From Paenibacillus sp. HWE-109 (GTDB taxonomy: Bacteria > Bacillota > Bacilli > Paenibacillales > NBRC-103111): a DNA stretch of 64,000 nucleotides. The stretch covers positions 496,001-560,000 of the forward strand of contig NZ_CP091881.1 in assembly GCF_022163125.1 (NCBI RefSeq), written 5' to 3'. Of this stretch, positions 19,706 through 28,562 are shown one piece after another; positions within the stretch are counted from its first letter, which is position 1; the number at the start of each line of letters is the position of its first letter. The notes under the pieces are model-generated. The model made no database searches, was not told the DNA's origin, and worked only from the letters and a program-made list of their open reading frames with translations. A program made the position numbers and the translations under genes.

Positions 19706-20878
19706 TTAACCGACAAGAATATCGTCTATTTCAACATCATCGTAAATTCTAATATTGAGAACGAAACCAACGGAAAGCATATTGATTAATAATGAGGTGC
19801 CTCCGTAGCTAATAAATGGCAGGGTTATGCCAGTGATGGGCATAAGGCCGATGAGCATCCCGATATTTTCAAAAACTTGAAACAGGAACATCGCGGCAAT
19901 ACCGCCGATGATATAGATGCCAGCCTTATTGTTGATCATTAACGCGGTCGTTATCATTTTATAAATAAGAAGAAAGTAAAGTATGATCAACGCGGATGAA
20001 CCCATAAATCCAAATTCTTCACCTATAACGACGAAAATGGAATCGGCATACGTATAGGGGACTTGTCCGCCTTGTACGGATCCACCGTGCAGGTAGCCGT
20101 CACCTTGTAAAGCTCCTGAACCGATGGCTCGAACGGATTGTTTCATGTGATAGGTAGCTTTCTCGGAAGCCTCCTCGGGCAAAAGGACGGCATCGATGCG
20201 ATCCAGCCAGTAGGCTTTATTTTTAGATACCATGTAGGCTTGAACGTTCTCATGATATTTGACATAACTGTAGAGGGAAGATCCACATAAGACAATGACG
20301 ATGCCTAGCCCGATTAAGGCATGCTTGAGCCGAATGTTGCCGAACCAACAGATGACGATGAAAATGACGAGATAACCGATGGAATTACCCAGATCGGGCT
20401 GCATCAGAACCAAAACAAAAGGAATAAATGTAATAACGCCCATGGGAATAACGTCCTTCAGAAAGTTAAGCGGTGCTTCCGGGCTTTTTCTATTAGAGAG
20501 ATAATAAGCCAGAAAAAGAATCAAAATCAGCTTGCATAATTCAGCAGGCTGGAGGCTGATTGGACCTAATTTAAACCAGCCCTGCGCATTGTTTATCGTA
20601 GAACCTTTAAAATATAACAAGACCAACAGGCCTAGTCCAATAAGATAATAGGATGTTGAAAATTTGAGAATGACCCGGTAGTTAACAAAGAGCATGGCGA
20701 ATAAAACGATAAAGCCCGCGATGTAATAGACGATCATTTTGACAGGAGAGTTAGCAAGATCAGGGTCTGTTAGGGTTGCGCTATATATACAAAAAATACA
20801 GATGAACATAAAAACGAGCAATAATAACAAGATAATCCAATCAAGCTTGGTGATAATTCTTTTGAGCAGAAATGCCAT
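19706..20878 (-). CDS. RodA/FtsW/SpoVE-family SEDS glycosyltransferase
   Basis: 390 residues with about ten membrane segments. Family signatures are GSGALQGDGYLHGGSVQGG, PYTYADSIFVVIGEEFGFMG and the C-terminal GITLPFISYGGTSLL. SEDS proteins polymerise lipid II into glycan strands with a partner class B penicillin-binding protein. Whether this copy serves elongation (RodA), division (FtsW) or sporulation (SpoVE) cannot be read here; the GDG(Y/F) loop is RodA-like. AAGGAG lies 11 nt before the ATG. No partner gene is adjacent. Confidence 0.88.
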   Translation of the reverse strand: MAFLLKRIITKLDWIILLLLLVFMFICIFCIYSATLTDPDLANSPVKMIVYYIAGFIVLFAMLFVNYRVILKFSTSYYLIGLGLLVLLYFKGSTINNAQGWFKLGPISLQPAELCKLILILFLAYYLSNRKSPEAPLNFLKDVIPMGVITFIPFVLVLMQPDLGNSIGYLVIFIVICWFGNIRLKHALIGLGIVIVLCGSSLYSYVKYHENVQAYMVSKNKAYWLDRIDAVLLPEEASEKATYHMKQSVRAIGSGALQGDGYLHGGSVQGGQVPYTYADSIFVVIGEEFGFMGSSALIILYFLLIYKMITTALMINNKAGIYIIGGIAAMFLFQVFENIGMLIGLMPITGITLPFISYGGTSLLINMLSVGFVLNIRIYDDVEIDDILVG

Positions 20879-21039
20879 TCCAACTGTGCTCCTTCAAATT
20901 TAGTATGTGCGGTTATGAAACGCACGTTATTTAAATTAGACGGAGCTATTTACAAAAAGTTACATTTTATTTTCGATACACAGGCTCTAGCGAAGGTCTG
21001 CATCATGTAGCGCAAATTGCCATCGATCATCAAATAACC

Positions 21040-21078
21040 AAAGAGGAGCAAGGCGCCTAGGCGCCCTGCTCCTCTTGT
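21040..21078 (-). terminator. Terminator of the ugpAEB operon
   Basis: Inverted repeat AAGAGGAGCAaGGCGCC / GGCGCcCTGCTCCTCTT, about 10 nt beyond the ugpB stop, followed on the minus strand by TTTGGTTATTT. The gene-free region 20879-21039 shows nothing else clear. Confidence 0.75.
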
Positions 21079-21088
21079 TCGTTAAAGC

Positions 21089-22483
21089 CTACTTAACCGT
21101 TTTGTTATAAGCGGCAATCTTCTCTGTAATGCTCTTCGCAGCTCCATCGAGCGCTTCTTTTGGCGCTTTTTTGCCAGTTAAAGCTTCTTCGATGGCTGTT
21201 TCTACGATTTGACGGGCTTCGGGGAATACGCCCATGACAGCGCCTTGAGTTGCTTTATTCGCTTTGGTATTGTGAAGCTGGTCAATGGCCGTCTGGAATT
21301 GCGGATACTTGGCCAGGTTGTCCTTCACAAGCTGCTCGTCGTAAGCTTTTTTGGTAATAGGGAAGTAGCCAGTGTTTACGTGCCACCATGCTTGTGTTTG
21401 CGGAGTCGTGAGGAATTTAATGAATTCCCATGCTCCCTTTTGCTCAGCTTCGGATTTGTTGTTCAAGATGTACAGACTCGCTCCGCCTACAACGACACCG
21501 CCTTCTTTGGCATCCGCTGGCTTCGGCAGCGTGCTTGTCCCAACTTGGAATTTCCCGTCAGCACCGCTCACGATACCGCGAAGGGAGGCTGTGGAGTCCA
21601 GAGTCATCGCCACTTGACCAGCCAAGAATGCTTTCTTGGTATCATCGGTTTTGCGACCGAGGTTCGCGGAAGTTTTGTTGTCGACCATGTCTTTCCACCA
21701 TGTCAATGTTTTTACGCCAGCTTCATTGTTAACCAGTGACTCCGTCGCTGAAGTTGTGCGACCGTTGCCATTATTCAAATATTCCACACCTTGATTGGCA
21801 AAGAATTGCTCCATGAACCAGCCATAGATCGCAAAGGAAGAACCGGATTTGCCGTCTTTGGACAGCGCTTTAGCGGCGGTGGCAATTTCTTCATACGTTT
21901 TTGGCGGCTTCTCGGGATCGAGACCGGCTGCTTTGAACATATCTTTGTTGTAGTAAAGGATTGGATTCGATGTATTGAAAGGCATAGAATAAAGTTTGTT
22001 ATCAAATTTATAATAGCTCAAAATATTGTCTTCGAGCTGCGAAAGATCAAATTTATCTGCATCCACGAATTGCTGTACCGGCGTAATGGCTTTGGAGTCG
22101 ATCATGAAGCGGGAACCAATTTCGTATACTTGAATGAGTGAAGGACCGCTTTTGGTATCCATGGAAGCTTTCATTTTGTTTAAGCTTTCGTCGTAGGTAC
22201 CTTGGAAAACTGCTTCCACGATGACATTTTTCTGAGAAGCATTGAAGTCTGCAACCAATTTATCGACAGCTTTGCCAAGTTCGCCACTCATGGAGTGCCA
22301 CCAAATGACTTTAACCGGCTCAGCCGATTTCTTGGTGTCAGTTGTCGCTGAAGGTGTAGAAGCTTTCGTGTCTGCTGTGCTGGCAGTTGTTGCCGTTTCT
22401 GCTTTACTGCCGCAAGCGCTGGTTAATAAGACCATCAGTGCGGTCATCGCAAGCGCGGAGCTTCTCATTTTCAATGATTTCAT
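21089..22483 (-). CDS. ugpB: Glycerol-3-phosphate/glycerophosphodiester ABC transporter, binding lipoprotein (UgpB-like)
   Basis: 464 residues. Signal peptide with lipobox LLTSAC at the N-terminus; then a Thr/Ser/Ala linker; then a family 1 solute-binding fold. WWHSMSGELGKAVDKLV, LIQVYEIGSRFMIDSKAI and WWHVNTGYFPITKKAYD closely follow E. coli UgpB, including substrate-pocket regions. The ATG at 22483 has GGGAGAG upstream; a longer in-frame extension to 22684 lacks a ribosome binding site and would hide the signal peptide. Gene order ugpA-ugpE-ugpB with a divergent ugpQ supports the assignment. No ATPase gene is in the operon, so a shared MsmK/UgpC-type ATPase must act with it. Confidence 0.85.
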   Translation of the reverse strand: MKSLKMRSSALAMTALMVLLTSACGSKAETATTASTADTKASTPSATTDTKKSAEPVKVIWWHSMSGELGKAVDKLVADFNASQKNVIVEAVFQGTYDESLNKMKASMDTKSGPSLIQVYEIGSRFMIDSKAITPVQQFVDADKFDLSQLEDNILSYYKFDNKLYSMPFNTSNPILYYNKDMFKAAGLDPEKPPKTYEEIATAAKALSKDGKSGSSFAIYGWFMEQFFANQGVEYLNNGNGRTTSATESLVNNEAGVKTLTWWKDMVDNKTSANLGRKTDDTKKAFLAGQVAMTLDSTASLRGIVSGADGKFQVGTSTLPKPADAKEGGVVVGGASLYILNNKSEAEQKGAWEFIKFLTTPQTQAWWHVNTGYFPITKKAYDEQLVKDNLAKYPQFQTAIDQLHNTKANKATQGAVMGVFPEARQIVETAIEEALTGKKAPKEALDGAAKSITEKIAAYNKTVK

Positions 22484-22569
22484 GTTCTTTGTTTCTCTCC
22501 CTTTTGTTTGCATTTTTTTATGGGAATCGAGATCAGCGTTGGGCTGAACTGAGTAGCCATCCTTATGGA

Positions 22570-23391
22570 TCAGCCTTTCAAAGCTCCTGCGGTAAGTCCG
22601 CGAACGAGTTGTTTTAAACCAAGAATCAGCATTAAGAGGGAAGGTAGCAAGACGACAGTGACACCGGCCAAAACCAAGTTCCACACGGTTAATTCTTCGA
22701 ATTGGAGCATGGCGATGCCGATCTGCACCGTGCGCATGCCCTCACTGTTCGTGATTAGAAGTGGCCATAAGTACATGTTCCAGGCATTCAAAAAGGCATA
22801 CACAGCGAGAGTGGCTAATGCTGGCCGTCCAAGGGGCAAAACGATGCGGAAGAAGCTGCGGAAATGGCCGCATCCATCTATCCGTGCCGCTTCGAATAAC
22901 TCTTTGGGCAGTTGCAGGAAGAATTGCCTCAGCAGAAAAGTGCCGAAGGCTGTTGCCAGGAAGGGGACCGTTAAGCCCTGCAAGCTATCGAGCCAGTCCC
23001 ACTTTTTGACCATCAAATAGTTCGGAATGATCGTGACTTCCCACGGAATCATCATGGTGGCCATGAAGAGTGCGAAGATGAACGCTTTCCCTTTGAACCG
23101 AATATTGGCAAAAGCATAGGCAGCCATGCTGGAGGTAATCAATTGACCAACCATGATGATGATCGCGACGATGAAACTGTTGGTGATGAATTTGCCGATA
23201 GGAACGAGTTTGAAAACGGCAAGTATACTGCCCCAATAGAAACCGCTAGGCAAAAAGCGGGGAGGATAAGCGGAAGCTTCCTCCGGCGTCATTAAGGCTG
23301 ACGAGAAGGTATAGAAAATGGGATACAGCACCAGGACTGAGCATATAACCAGAAGCGTGTAAACGAACGTATTTTGCAAGCGTGAACTCAT
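22570..23391 (-). CDS. ugpE: Ugp-type ABC transporter permease (UgpE-like)
   Basis: 273 residues with six membrane segments. The EAA loop reads EAARIDGCGHFRSFFRIVLPL, the docking site for the ATPase. MalG-type permease, N-terminus RLQNTFVYTLLVICSVL. It overlaps ugpA by 4 bp (ATGA), indicating translational coupling, and ends 86 bp before ugpB. Confidence 0.85.
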   Translation of the reverse strand: MSSRLQNTFVYTLLVICSVLVLYPIFYTFSSALMTPEEASAYPPRFLPSGFYWGSILAVFKLVPIGKFITNSFIVAIIIMVGQLITSSMAAYAFANIRFKGKAFIFALFMATMMIPWEVTIIPNYLMVKKWDWLDSLQGLTVPFLATAFGTFLLRQFFLQLPKELFEAARIDGCGHFRSFFRIVLPLGRPALATLAVYAFLNAWNMYLWPLLITNSEGMRTVQIGIAMLQFEELTVWNLVLAGVTVVLLPSLLMLILGLKQLVRGLTAGALKG

Positions 23392-24347
23392 TGATAATGC
23401 ACGTTCCTTTCAAAAACTTTAAATTGAACGATCGTGAAGATCAGAATAATGGTGAAAAGGACCAAGGCTTGCGCGCTTCCTGTACCGAACCGGAAGTTAA
23501 TGAAGGCGTCCTGATATAAGGAATATACGAGCACGTCAGTCGAGTTCACAGGCCCGCCTCTGGTTAGGATGTGAATTTGTCCGAAAGATTGAAAAGCTCC
23601 AATGATGGAGACGATGGTCACGAAAAAAACCGTGGGTGAAAGCAAGGGCAAGACGATTCGGATAAAGGTTCGAACGGGTCCAGAGCCATCGATTTTGGCG
23701 CTATCATAGATTTCATCCGGAATTCCCTGCAGGCCGCTCAGCAAGACGATGTAGGTGAAGCCCAGATTCATCCAGACAGTCATCATGGACACGGAAAGCA
23801 GCGCCCATCTTGGATCGGTCAGCCAAGCAACCGGTTCAAGCCCAACAAGAGTCAACAGGTAATTCAGCATGCCAACACTCGGGTGAAACAGCATCATCCA
23901 GATGACGGCGGAGGTTCCGACTGATAATACGACAGGCAGAGAGAAGATGAACTGAAAGATGCGCATCCCTTTTAAGTGATTATGTGTGAAAGCCGCCAAT
24001 ATCAGAGCCAGAACAATAACGGTAGGTACGGTTAAAAGGGTGAAAAGACCCGTGACACCGAGGCTTTGGTAAAATCGTTCCGATGTGAAAATAGCTGTAA
24101 AATTATCGAATCCTACGAAGGAAGAGATCCTGCCTCTGGGATCCGTTTCATGCAAGCTGAGATAGAGGGTTTGGAACAGTGGATAGAACAAAAAAAGGGC
24201 AAACAGCAATAGCGAGGGGAACAAGAAGACATAGCCTAAGAATGTCTCGCTCCACTTCTGGCTGAATGTGCTGAGGATTGGCTGTTTGACTTTCAAACCT
24301 GGTTTAGCCGTTGTTGGAAATGATAAATCTCTGTCCAAAGTGTTCAT
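23388..24347 (-). CDS. ugpA: Ugp-type ABC transporter permease (UgpA-like)
   Basis: 319 residues with a longer N-terminal cytoplasmic stretch and six membrane segments. EAA loop DSAKIDGSGPVRTFIRIVLPL. MalF/UgpA-type permease forming the channel with UgpE. GGAGG lies 8 nt before the ATG. First gene of the ugpAEB operon, divergent from ugpQ across a 210-bp regulatory region. Confidence 0.85.
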   Translation of the reverse strand: MNTLDRDLSFPTTAKPGLKVKQPILSTFSQKWSETFLGYVFLFPSLLLFALFLFYPLFQTLYLSLHETDPRGRISSFVGFDNFTAIFTSERFYQSLGVTGLFTLLTVPTVIVLALILAAFTHNHLKGMRIFQFIFSLPVVLSVGTSAVIWMMLFHPSVGMLNYLLTLVGLEPVAWLTDPRWALLSVSMMTVWMNLGFTYIVLLSGLQGIPDEIYDSAKIDGSGPVRTFIRIVLPLLSPTVFFVTIVSIIGAFQSFGQIHILTRGGPVNSTDVLVYSLYQDAFINFRFGTGSAQALVLFTIILIFTIVQFKVFERNVHYQ

Positions 24348-24459
24348 TCAATAAGCCTCCACGAACTGTAATCGATGAATCTCTTGCATCCCTAGCTTAA
24401 CGTTGACTTATTTGACCAATGTTAAATACAGGTGAAGGATTTGTAGATTTTTTTGAATA

Positions 24460-24515
24460 TTTACGTAACCTTTACGCATCCAGACTGGGCAAGAGCGGAG
24501 ATTTTCCCTTATAAT
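24460..24515 (+). promoter_or_regulatory. Candidate PhoP-type direct repeats and -10 box upstream of ugpQ
   Basis: TTTACG at 24460-24465 and again at 24471-24476 (11-bp period), preceded by a T6 tract at 24449. TATAAT lies at 24510-24515 with no good -35 hexamer. Pho boxes of Bacillus are TT(A/C/T)A(C/T)A-like repeats at 11-bp spacing, so control by phosphate starvation is plausible for ugpQ and perhaps ugpA. This is an inference from spacing. Confidence 0.35.
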
Positions 24516-24557
24516 TTGAGCATAGAAGAAGCCTAAACTACCCATTAGGAGTGTGGA

Positions 24558-25292
24558 ATGATGCATAAACAGAATCCGCTAGTGATTGGACATAGAGGTG
24601 CCGCAGGCGAAGCGCCAGAAAATACGTTAGCGTCTTTCGCTTTGGCGTTGGAACAAGGTGCTGACGGCATTGAGTTGGATGTACATCTGACGAAAGACAA
24701 TGAAATTGTCGTCTGTCATGACGCAACGCTGGATCGTACGACCAATGGGTCCGGCTGGATTGTGGAAAAAAACTGGGATGAAATCAGATCCCTCGATGCG
24801 GGAATGTGGTATTCAGAAGCTTATATAGGGGAGCGCGTGCCGCTGCTGCGAGAAGTGTTTGAGCTTGTGCCGCGCGGGCATCTGATTAACGTGGAAGTGA
24901 AGCATGCGTACGAAGGGCGTATGGAGAAGGCGCTTCTGGCATTCTTGCAAGCAAGCGGCAGGATGGAGGATGTCGTGATTTCCTCGTTTGATCACAAGGT
25001 GATTCGCAGGTTGAAAGTGGCCGAACCCGAGGTGAAAGTAGGGTTGTTGTATACAGCCAATCTTATTGATCATGCTGGTTATGCGGAGCAAATCGGTGTC
25101 GATGTATATTCCTTGCATCCCTATCATCATTTAATCGGAGATGAGGATGTCAAAGCTGCTTCGGCAGCAAATGTAAAGACTTATCCTTATACGGTGAATG
25201 AGTTGATGGATTACAAACGGCTGATTTCTTTTGGTGTTTCGGGTATTATTACCGATTATCCGGGCCGATTGAGGAAGTTGCTGGATTCGTAA
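24558..25292 (+). CDS. ugpQ: Glycerophosphodiester phosphodiesterase
   Basis: 244 residues, no signal peptide, so cytoplasmic. GHRGAAGEAPENTLASF holds the catalytic His-Arg and the metal Glu; GIELDVHLTKDNEIVVCHDATLDRTT holds the second His; NVEVKH supplies another metal ligand. It hydrolyses glycerophosphodiesters to glycerol-3-phosphate and an alcohol. Divergent from ugpAEB, whose product would import the substrate. TAGGAG precedes the ATG. A strong terminator follows. Confidence 0.9.
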   Translation: MMHKQNPLVIGHRGAAGEAPENTLASFALALEQGADGIELDVHLTKDNEIVVCHDATLDRTTNGSGWIVEKNWDEIRSLDAGMWYSEAYIGERVPLLREVFELVPRGHLINVEVKHAYEGRMEKALLAFLQASGRMEDVVISSFDHKVIRRLKVAEPEVKVGLLYTANLIDHAGYAEQIGVDVYSLHPYHHLIGDEDVKAASAANVKTYPYTVNELMDYKRLISFGVSGIITDYPGRLRKLLDS

Positions 25293-25333
25293 ATTACCCC
25301 TCGGAAGAAAAAATATGATTTAATGGTCACATA

Positions 25334-25371
25334 GAAAAAGCACCTGCAGATAGGCTTGCAGGTGCTTTTTC
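25334..25371 (+). terminator. Terminator of ugpQ
   Basis: Perfect stem AAAAAGCACCTGCA / TGCAGGTGCTTTTT around an 8-nt loop. Confidence 0.85.
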
Positions 25372-25577
25372 TGCGTAAATTTTGGTGATAAAGCAAATAA
25401 GGTAAAATTTGCATAAAGAATTGATAAAGAATGTATCTAAATACAATTTTATGATTTATATTAGAAAATATTGTTATAAATTGCAGAAAGGAGTCGATTT
25501 GTGTTTGCATAACCAAAAAAACTTGCTTATGTCTAGAACCATCTTTAATCCTAAGAAAGGGTGTTGAAAATGAAAAG

Positions 25578-25893
25578 AATCCATTCGAATCAAAATATGA
25601 ATTAGGTAATAGCTGGTTGTCTGGCTAAGCGCGGACAAAAGCGGAACCGCAACGCATTTGGTATGAATTTGATACCCCTAAGCAAGTTGCGAAATTTTCT
25701 TTATATCCGTTAGAGACGCTTGACGCTAGCCCCAAAGACCTCGAATTCGAAGGCTGGGATGGCCTGAAATGGGTGACGATCCATAGAGTTTCACCAAATA
25801 TGGCGTTAGCACTATGTCTACAAATGGCAATGCAGGTTAAAGAGGAAAAGGCTAAGTGCCAGGCTATAATGAACAAAGGCAAACCCATTTGAA
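25578..25893 (+). pseudogene. Decayed F5/8 type C (discoidin) domain fragment
   Basis: One frame reads PFESKYELGNSWLSG, then an in-frame TAA at 25626-25628, then RIWYEFDTPKQVAKFSLYPLE and LEFEGWDGLKWVTIHRV, ending at TGA 25891-25893. The WYEF..VAKFSLYP.. ..EFEGWDGLKWV pattern is that of carbohydrate-binding discoidin domains. No start codon or ribosome binding site fits, so this looks like the debris of a larger surface protein. It occupies most of the 25372-25972 gap. Confidence 0.5.
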
Positions 25894-25972
25894 AGCCGGG
25901 GGGTGGGGGGCTCTCAGGTTGTTTTTTTTTGTTACCTATCCATAATTGAGATTGACAAAGGAGCGAATGCAT

Positions 25973-28477
25973 ATGAGGTTTCAAAGAAGGAAATTATGGG
26001 TACTCATTCTGATGTTTGTTATTGGTGCAGGATCGTTAGGTTTGCTGCCAAAAAGCGCCTTCGCGGAGTTGTTCACCTCAACAGATAAGCTAACGGAGTA
26101 CACGTTACCTGTGTCTGAAGCGAAAATAACAGGCAATCAGATGGTGTACTTAGACCGAGATGATATTGGTTGGTGGCAGGTGTTCAGCCGCAACTTAGAA
26201 ACCGGAGAGCTAAAGCAACTTACTGACACCAAGACAAATAAGGAATACTTATCTGCAGGAGGAGACTATGCCGTCTATTTGGAGGATCAACTGCATGTTG
26301 TGCTGGTAAATCTTCTAACCAGTGAAGTAACCGAGACTACTATTCCACCGTATCCGTATAATCCGATTGAAACTGATGGGAGATATGTTGTTGTCTACAA
26401 AACACTTGAAGGTAAGATCAGTGTCTATGACCTTGAAACTAAAATAATCAAAGAAATCGGAAAAGGCTCAAACGCTTTAATCGAAAATGGTGTTATCGTC
26501 TATATTAGCGATACAGGTAGCATAGAACGCTACAATGCAACGGATGGATTGTCCAGAACATTGTACAAGCCATACGAGCCAACTAAAGGTTATCAGCGTG
26601 GTAATTTTGCATTCGATGGCAAGAACGTCATATGGATTCATTCTTTCGGATCCTATCAGGCGTGGATACTGAATGTAGAGGAGAGCGACACCATTCAGGT
26701 GCTGAGTAGTTTCACGAATCTTCGAAGTTTTTCCTCCCAAGTTTTTTTGGGGAAAGGCATAGCCGCATGGCCGGAGTTCAAAAATGGAGCTAACCATATT
26801 GTTGCTGCCGATCTTGCTTCTAGACAAACGGGTATTGTTGGAGACGACGAACAACTCATTGGCATCTACAATGATCAACTTGTACTGAGAATGATGGATA
26901 AAACCATCCAACTCCGCCAGCTCCAAAAGACAGGTGAAGGTCAGATGGCTTACACGCTCGTCGTTTCCGCTGTACCTTATATCGACAGAGCCCCTGCTTC
27001 TGCCGATGAATTTATCGGGAAATTGGGTTATATGAAAAAACTGTCTACGCCAGACAATAGCGTGACCGTTTACTCACCGAAAGACCCAGACTCTGATTTT
27101 TATGGAAGTGTCGGTATTGTCTACAAGGATGATAACGATTTATCGCTTACCAAAGCGCTTAAATCTGGCCAAAAAATGGTCAGCCATCCATGGAAAGTAT
27201 CCTATCAGTCATGGGAAGACGTTTTGAAGCTCTCGATGACCTATATGAAGGATAGAGTTCCAGCGGGAGGACAGAACAAACTTGGAATTTATCGACTTGA
27301 TTCCGGGGAGTGGACTTACATGGGCGGACTGTTCGAGGAGAATAACACACGGTTATTTACGGACATTTCTCAAAGAGGTGTTTATGCTGTGCTATACTTC
27401 GATGTTCCGAATACGTTCGTTCGTGATTATTGGATGCAGAAACGAATCGAACAATTGAATGCAAATAAACCGATTCGTGTTTTCTTAGACGGAGAAGAAG
27501 TAGTCTTCCATCAGCCCCCCGTATTGAAGGAGGGGTCAACGATGGTTGAATTTAGACCTATTTTCGAAAAGCTGGGTTTGGACATTGAATGGAATGACTC
27601 GAAACAAAGCGTAACTGGAACGAGCCAGGGTAAGTCGCTATCCCTCATACTAGGGGAGGAAGAAGCTAAGGTGAATGGCAGTACTAACTTGTTGCCAACT
27701 GCTCCATTTCTAAACCAAGGCTATACGTTCGTCCCGCTGCGCTTTATTGGCGAAGCAACAGGACGCAAGGTATTGTGGGATCCTAATCTGAAAGCCGTCT
27801 ATATCTACGACCCGTCAACCGAAGGAAAGTTGTATGATGACAATGGTACGCTTATGTATGAAGGTCAACTCAAGGATGGCCGGATGAATGGTAAGGGAAA
27901 ACTATATCGCGATAATGGTTCGGTATGGTATGATGCTGTGTTCAATAATAATGAAGTCGTCGGACCTGGCGTCATCTATTTTTCAGGTAACCAAAATGGT
28001 CGTGACCGAACGGGTGAAATCGCGATTGCGCAGAAGTTCGAGAACAGCCTCCAGACGGGTTATGTTACCTATATTGACGATAGTTCCTTCGTAGCTTATG
28101 AGGGTGAAACTAAATTGGGGGTTTTTCACGGGAAAGGCAAGTTTTACATCGTAGATAAGCTTGTCTACGAAGGCGAGTTTAAAGATAATCTTTATGATGG
28201 CTATGGCAAATATTTTATCAATGGAGACCTTCAAAACGAAGGGAATTGGGTCAAGAATCAACTTAACGGGTACTGGAAAACTTATAGAAGATCGGAAGAC
28301 AAGGTTATTCTCTTTCAAGAGGGACAACATGTTAACGGAGTGCTGCATGGGAAGGGGATACAATATTATTACCCATCCGGTGTGAAAAATTTCGAAGGGG
28401 ATTTCGTAGAAGGAAAGATGGGCAATGGCACTTACTATGATAAGGATGGTAATATAGTTGTTCCACTTAACAAATGA
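25973..28477 (+). CDS. Secreted protein with propeller-like N-terminus, copper-amine-oxidase-like stalk domain and MORN repeats
   Basis: 834 residues. Signal peptide cleaved near KSAFA-EL (about 31). Residues ~40-330 have repeating strands of TolB/propeller type (MVYLDRDDIGWWQVFSRNLETG, VVYKTLEGKISVYDLET). Around 500-610 lies a stalk domain of the copper amine oxidase N-terminal family (VFLDGEEVVF, EFRPIFEKLGLDIEWN, GYTFVPLRFIGEATG). From ~615 to the end come MORN-type repeats (YEGQLKDGRMNGKGKLYRDNG, YEGEFKDNLYDGYGKYF). The ATG at 25973 is chosen because AAAGGAG lies 9 nt upstream. Function unknown; an exported wall-associated protein is inferred. A terminator follows. Confidence 0.7.
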   Translation: MRFQRRKLWVLILMFVIGAGSLGLLPKSAFAELFTSTDKLTEYTLPVSEAKITGNQMVYLDRDDIGWWQVFSRNLETGELKQLTDTKTNKEYLSAGGDYAVYLEDQLHVVLVNLLTSEVTETTIPPYPYNPIETDGRYVVVYKTLEGKISVYDLETKIIKEIGKGSNALIENGVIVYISDTGSIERYNATDGLSRTLYKPYEPTKGYQRGNFAFDGKNVIWIHSFGSYQAWILNVEESDTIQVLSSFTNLRSFSSQVFLGKGIAAWPEFKNGANHIVAADLASRQTGIVGDDEQLIGIYNDQLVLRMMDKTIQLRQLQKTGEGQMAYTLVVSAVPYIDRAPASADEFIGKLGYMKKLSTPDNSVTVYSPKDPDSDFYGSVGIVYKDDNDLSLTKALKSGQKMVSHPWKVSYQSWEDVLKLSMTYMKDRVPAGGQNKLGIYRLDSGEWTYMGGLFEENNTRLFTDISQRGVYAVLYFDVPNTFVRDYWMQKRIEQLNANKPIRVFLDGEEVVFHQPPVLKEGSTMVEFRPIFEKLGLDIEWNDSKQSVTGTSQGKSLSLILGEEEAKVNGSTNLLPTAPFLNQGYTFVPLRFIGEATGRKVLWDPNLKAVYIYDPSTEGKLYDDNGTLMYEGQLKDGRMNGKGKLYRDNGSVWYDAVFNNNEVVGPGVIYFSGNQNGRDRTGEIAIAQKFENSLQTGYVTYIDDSSFVAYEGETKLGVFHGKGKFYIVDKLVYEGEFKDNLYDGYGKYFINGDLQNEGNWVKNQLNGYWKTYRRSEDKVILFQEGQHVNGVLHGKGIQYYYPSGVKNFEGDFVEGKMGNGTYYDKDGNIVVPLNK

Positions 28478-28483
28478 AGAAAA

Positions 28484-28509
28484 GAGATCACCTTTGGGTG
28501 GTCTTTTTC
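28484..28509 (+). terminator. Terminator of the MORN-repeat protein gene
   Basis: AGATCACC-tttg-GGTGGTCT stem followed by TTTTTC. Confidence 0.75.
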
Positions 28510-28530
28510 GTTTAAGTTATATAATTGTAC

Positions 28531-28556
28531 AAACCCTAGCCATTGGCTAGGGTTTT
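28531..28556. terminator. Second hairpin between convergent genes
   Basis: Perfect stem AAACCCTAGCC / GGCTAGGGTTT with a 3-nt loop, six bases before the 3' end of the minus-strand membrane-protein gene; usable from either side. Confidence 0.65.
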
Positions 28557-28562
28557 CTTGTT

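Noticed and set aside
21209..21739. 176-codon plus-strand open frame
   Set aside because: Entirely antisense to ugpB, which has a clear lipobox and UgpB motifs; no start signal.
25625..25984. 119-codon minus-strand open frame
   Set aside because: Antisense to the discoidin remnant; Pro-run and low-complexity start, no ribosome binding site.
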